A stretch of DNA of 6,561 bases, from NCBI GenBank assembly GCA_022837205.1, contig JALHEL010000101.1, positions 1 to 6,561 of the forward strand. Direction: 5' to 3'. The position numbers were made by a program, and so were the translations under genes. This stretch comes from Leptolinea sp. (lineage in GTDB: Bacteria; Chloroflexota; Anaerolineae; Anaerolineales; Anaerolineaceae). The notes under the pieces were generated by a model. That model saw only the letters and a list, made by a program, of their open reading frames with translations. It ran no database searches and was not told the origin of the DNA. This document shows, piece by piece, positions 5,008 through 6,561 of the stretch (positions are counted from its first letter, which is position 1; each line of letters begins with the position of its first letter).

Positions 5008-6348
5008 ATGTCTGTGTCTGTCGGCAAAGCGTTACGATCGGCTCGCGAGAGCAAGAATATCCCACTCAGCAAAGTGTCGGATGATCTTTATATCCGGATT
5101 ACTTATCTCCAAGCCATAGAAAACGGACGTCCGGAAATTCTTCCTTCACCCGTACAGGGTCGGGGATTTGTTCGGATGTATTCCGATTATTTAAAGTTGG
5201 ATACGGAAAAAATCCTCTATGCTTGGGATCATCCCGATATACCGTTTTCACTTGATTCTGAGATGTCGAATCAAACCGAATCGCCCGCTCCTCAGGAACC
5301 GATCATAGAAAAAACGGAAAGTTCATCGCAACCGTCCAAAACGGATACCGCCAACAGTCAAAACGCGGACCCGGTTTCTGCTATTTATAAACAAATCGGC
5401 AGCGAACTGCGACAACGCAGAGAAATCCTCGGTTTATCCTATGAAGATGCAGAGAAACATACACTTGTCCGCAGTATTTATCTTAAATTAATGGAGGACG
5501 GTAATTTCGATTCTTTGCCTTCTTCGGTTCAGGCACGAGGGATGCTGAATAATTATGCAGCCTTCCTTAATCTGGATGTCGAAAACATCATGCTTCAATA
5601 TGCCAATGCGCTGCAATTAAAGTCTGCTTCAAGAATTGCCGAAACCGCAAAAGAAAAAAAGAATAAAAAGGAGCCTAAACCGACGAAGAAAGCCGGAAAA
5701 TTCAGGCAATTCATGACACCGGATCTGTTTGTCGGTGTATCGGTTCTGATCGCGATGTTTGCAATTATCATTTATTCCGCTGTGACAATTTCGGATTATA
5801 AAGCCAAAGCCGTTCAGAAAACTGTCGATTTAAATCTGAATTTTATCAATCAATTGGCAACTCACGACATCACAGTAACCGCGACGAGCGATTTTAATGA
5901 AACTCCCACCGTTCCGATAAGCGAAATGAATCCGTCGGAACCGGCACAGATGAATACCCAATCAGAAAATTTGACTGTCGAGGAGACAAACCGGCCTATT
6001 CAAGTTTTTGTGGAAGCGAATCAGAGAGCGTTCATGAAAGTCGTTTCTGATGGTGATGTGGTGTTTACCGGCAGAACTCTGCCGGGGAATACCTATCCGT
6101 TTGATGCAAGTCAAATGATTGAAGTTACGACCGGGAATGCCGCGGCGCTAAAAATAACCTACAACCAACAATCTTTAGGTTTGATGGGGAAATTAGGTGA
6201 GGTGATAACACTCCAGTTCACAAATAATGCGATTATGACCCCCACTCCCGCGATCACCATGACGCCGACCCTTACGTTAGAACCGACATACACACCTCAG
6301 GTATTCGAAGCAACACCGACTTTTACCATTACACCTTACATCCCTTAG
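5008..6348 (+). CDS. rodZ: RodZ-like membrane protein with two tandem HTH domains
   Basis: This is a 446-residue bitopic protein related to RodZ, which links the MreB cytoskeleton to the envelope. Domains in order are: HTH 1 (about 5-72, GKALRSARESKNIPLSKVS... to GFVRMYSDYLKLD); a Ser/Thr/Gln/Pro linker (80-122); HTH 2 (about 129-200, GSELRQRREILGLSYEDA... to MLNNYAAFLNLD); a Lys-rich stretch (215-234); one transmembrane helix (about 238-262); an extracytoplasmic linker; a DUF4115-type beta domain (about 331-405, IQVFVEANQRAFMKVVSDGD to LGEVITLQF); and a Thr/Pro tail (410-446). Standard RodZ has one HTH and is usually about 300-340 residues, so the second HTH and tail account for the excess. 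The ATG at 5008 has no Shine-Dalgarno, but the HTH begins immediately and no upstream start exists. The rimO start follows after 13 nt, so the two are probably cotranscribed. Cytoskeletal function is inferred from family; no mreB is visible. Confidence 0.88.
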   Translation: MSVSVGKALRSARESKNIPLSKVSDDLYIRITYLQAIENGRPEILPSPVQGRGFVRMYSDYLKLDTEKILYAWDHPDIPFSLDSEMSNQTESPAPQEPIIEKTESSSQPSKTDTANSQNADPVSAIYKQIGSELRQRREILGLSYEDAEKHTLVRSIYLKLMEDGNFDSLPSSVQARGMLNNYAAFLNLDVENIMLQYANALQLKSASRIAETAKEKKNKKEPKPTKKAGKFRQFMTPDLFVGVSVLIAMFAIIIYSAVTISDYKAKAVQKTVDLNLNFINQLATHDITVTATSDFNETPTVPISEMNPSEPAQMNTQSENLTVEETNRPIQVFVEANQRAFMKVVSDGDVVFTGRTLPGNTYPFDASQMIEVTTGNAAALKITYNQQSLGLMGKLGEVITLQFTNNAIMTPTPAITMTPTLTLEPTYTPQVFEATPTFTITPYIP

Positions 6349-6361
6349 AATTCAAGGACTT

Positions 6362-6561
6362 ATGCAAAAAAACACTTTTCATCTAATTTCCCTCGGCTGT
6401 GCAAAAAACACGGTCGATTCCAATACCGTAGCCAATATATTACAGAATGCGGGCTATTCATTTAATATCGATCCCAAACAGTCCGAATATCTGATTGTTA
6501 ATACCTGCGGGTTTATTCAATCCGCCCGTGACGAAGCCGTCGAAACGTTACAAGGATTGGC
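6362..6561 (+). CDS. rimO: Ribosomal protein uS12 methylthiotransferase RimO, N-terminal part (3' truncated by window)
   Basis: These are the first 66 residues of a MiaB/RimO-type radical-SAM methylthiotransferase. RimO adds a methylthio group to a conserved aspartate of ribosomal protein uS12. The visible part is the N-terminal UPF0004 domain. HLISLGCAKNTVDSNTV (7-23) and YLIVNTCGFIQSA (43-55) give Cys13 and Cys49, two of the three ligands of the auxiliary [4Fe-4S] cluster. The LGCAKNTVDS form and the CGFI motif favour RimO over MiaB. The third cysteine, the radical-SAM CxxxCxxC motif and the TRAM domain lie beyond the window. AAGGA at 6354-6358 is only 3 nt from the ATG, which is close but usable. 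The gene starts 13 nt after rodZ, probably in one operon. Confidence 0.92.
   Translation, partial: MQKNTFHLISLGCAKNTVDSNTVANILQNAGYSFNIDPKQSEYLIVNTCGFIQSARDEAVETLQGL

Noticed and set aside
4871..5065. Minus-strand open frame across the rplI-rodZ junction
   Set aside because: It runs antisense to two conserved genes and through the rplI terminator, with no coding features.

Overview
The window looks like a chromosomal segment of an anaerobic bacterium, most likely Chloroflexota class Anaerolineae. This is inferred from four things: a group A [FeFe]-hydrogenase, a RodZ-type protein with a Thr/Pro-rich tail sitting directly before rimO, rplI just upstream of that pair, and fairly low-GC, AT-leaning DNA. 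The species cannot be fixed from the sequence alone. No RNA gene, insertion sequence, CRISPR array or phage gene was seen.

Layout. (1) Bases 1-680 (+) hold the C-terminal part of a catalytic [FeFe]-hydrogenase subunit, cut by the left edge and closed by a strong hairpin terminator. (2) Bases 770-3121 (-) hold a compact three-gene ABC importer operon of the NMT1/SsuABC/TauABC type: substrate-binding protein, permease, ATPase. All reading frames overlap, and transcription converges on the hydrogenase. (3) Bases 3122-3363 form a divergent control region with a perfect 14-bp inverted repeat, a further copy of its core decamer and a direct repeat. (4) Bases 3364-4248 (+) hold a small LytTR DNA-binding protein followed 12 nt later by a four-helix DUF3021 membrane protein. 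This pair matches the organisation of LytTR regulatory systems (regulator plus membrane inhibitor). (5) Bases 4349-6561 (+) hold a housekeeping block: a good sigma-70 promoter, rplI (bL9), a terminator, a RodZ-like protein with two tandem HTH domains, and the start of rimO.

How the parts may work together. The LytTR/DUF3021 pair lies head to head with the ABC importer and shares a repeat-rich intergenic region with it. The simplest inference is that the membrane protein senses a signal and controls the LytTR protein, which acts on its own promoter and perhaps on the importer operon. The importer substrate is unknown. The rodZ start has an exact TATAAT box 8 nt upstream and no Shine-Dalgarno sequence, which suggests a leaderless transcript starting right behind the rplI terminator.

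The most interesting items are the LytTR/DUF3021 system with its divergent importer and palindrome, the duplicated HTH of RodZ, and the probable leaderless rodZ mRNA.
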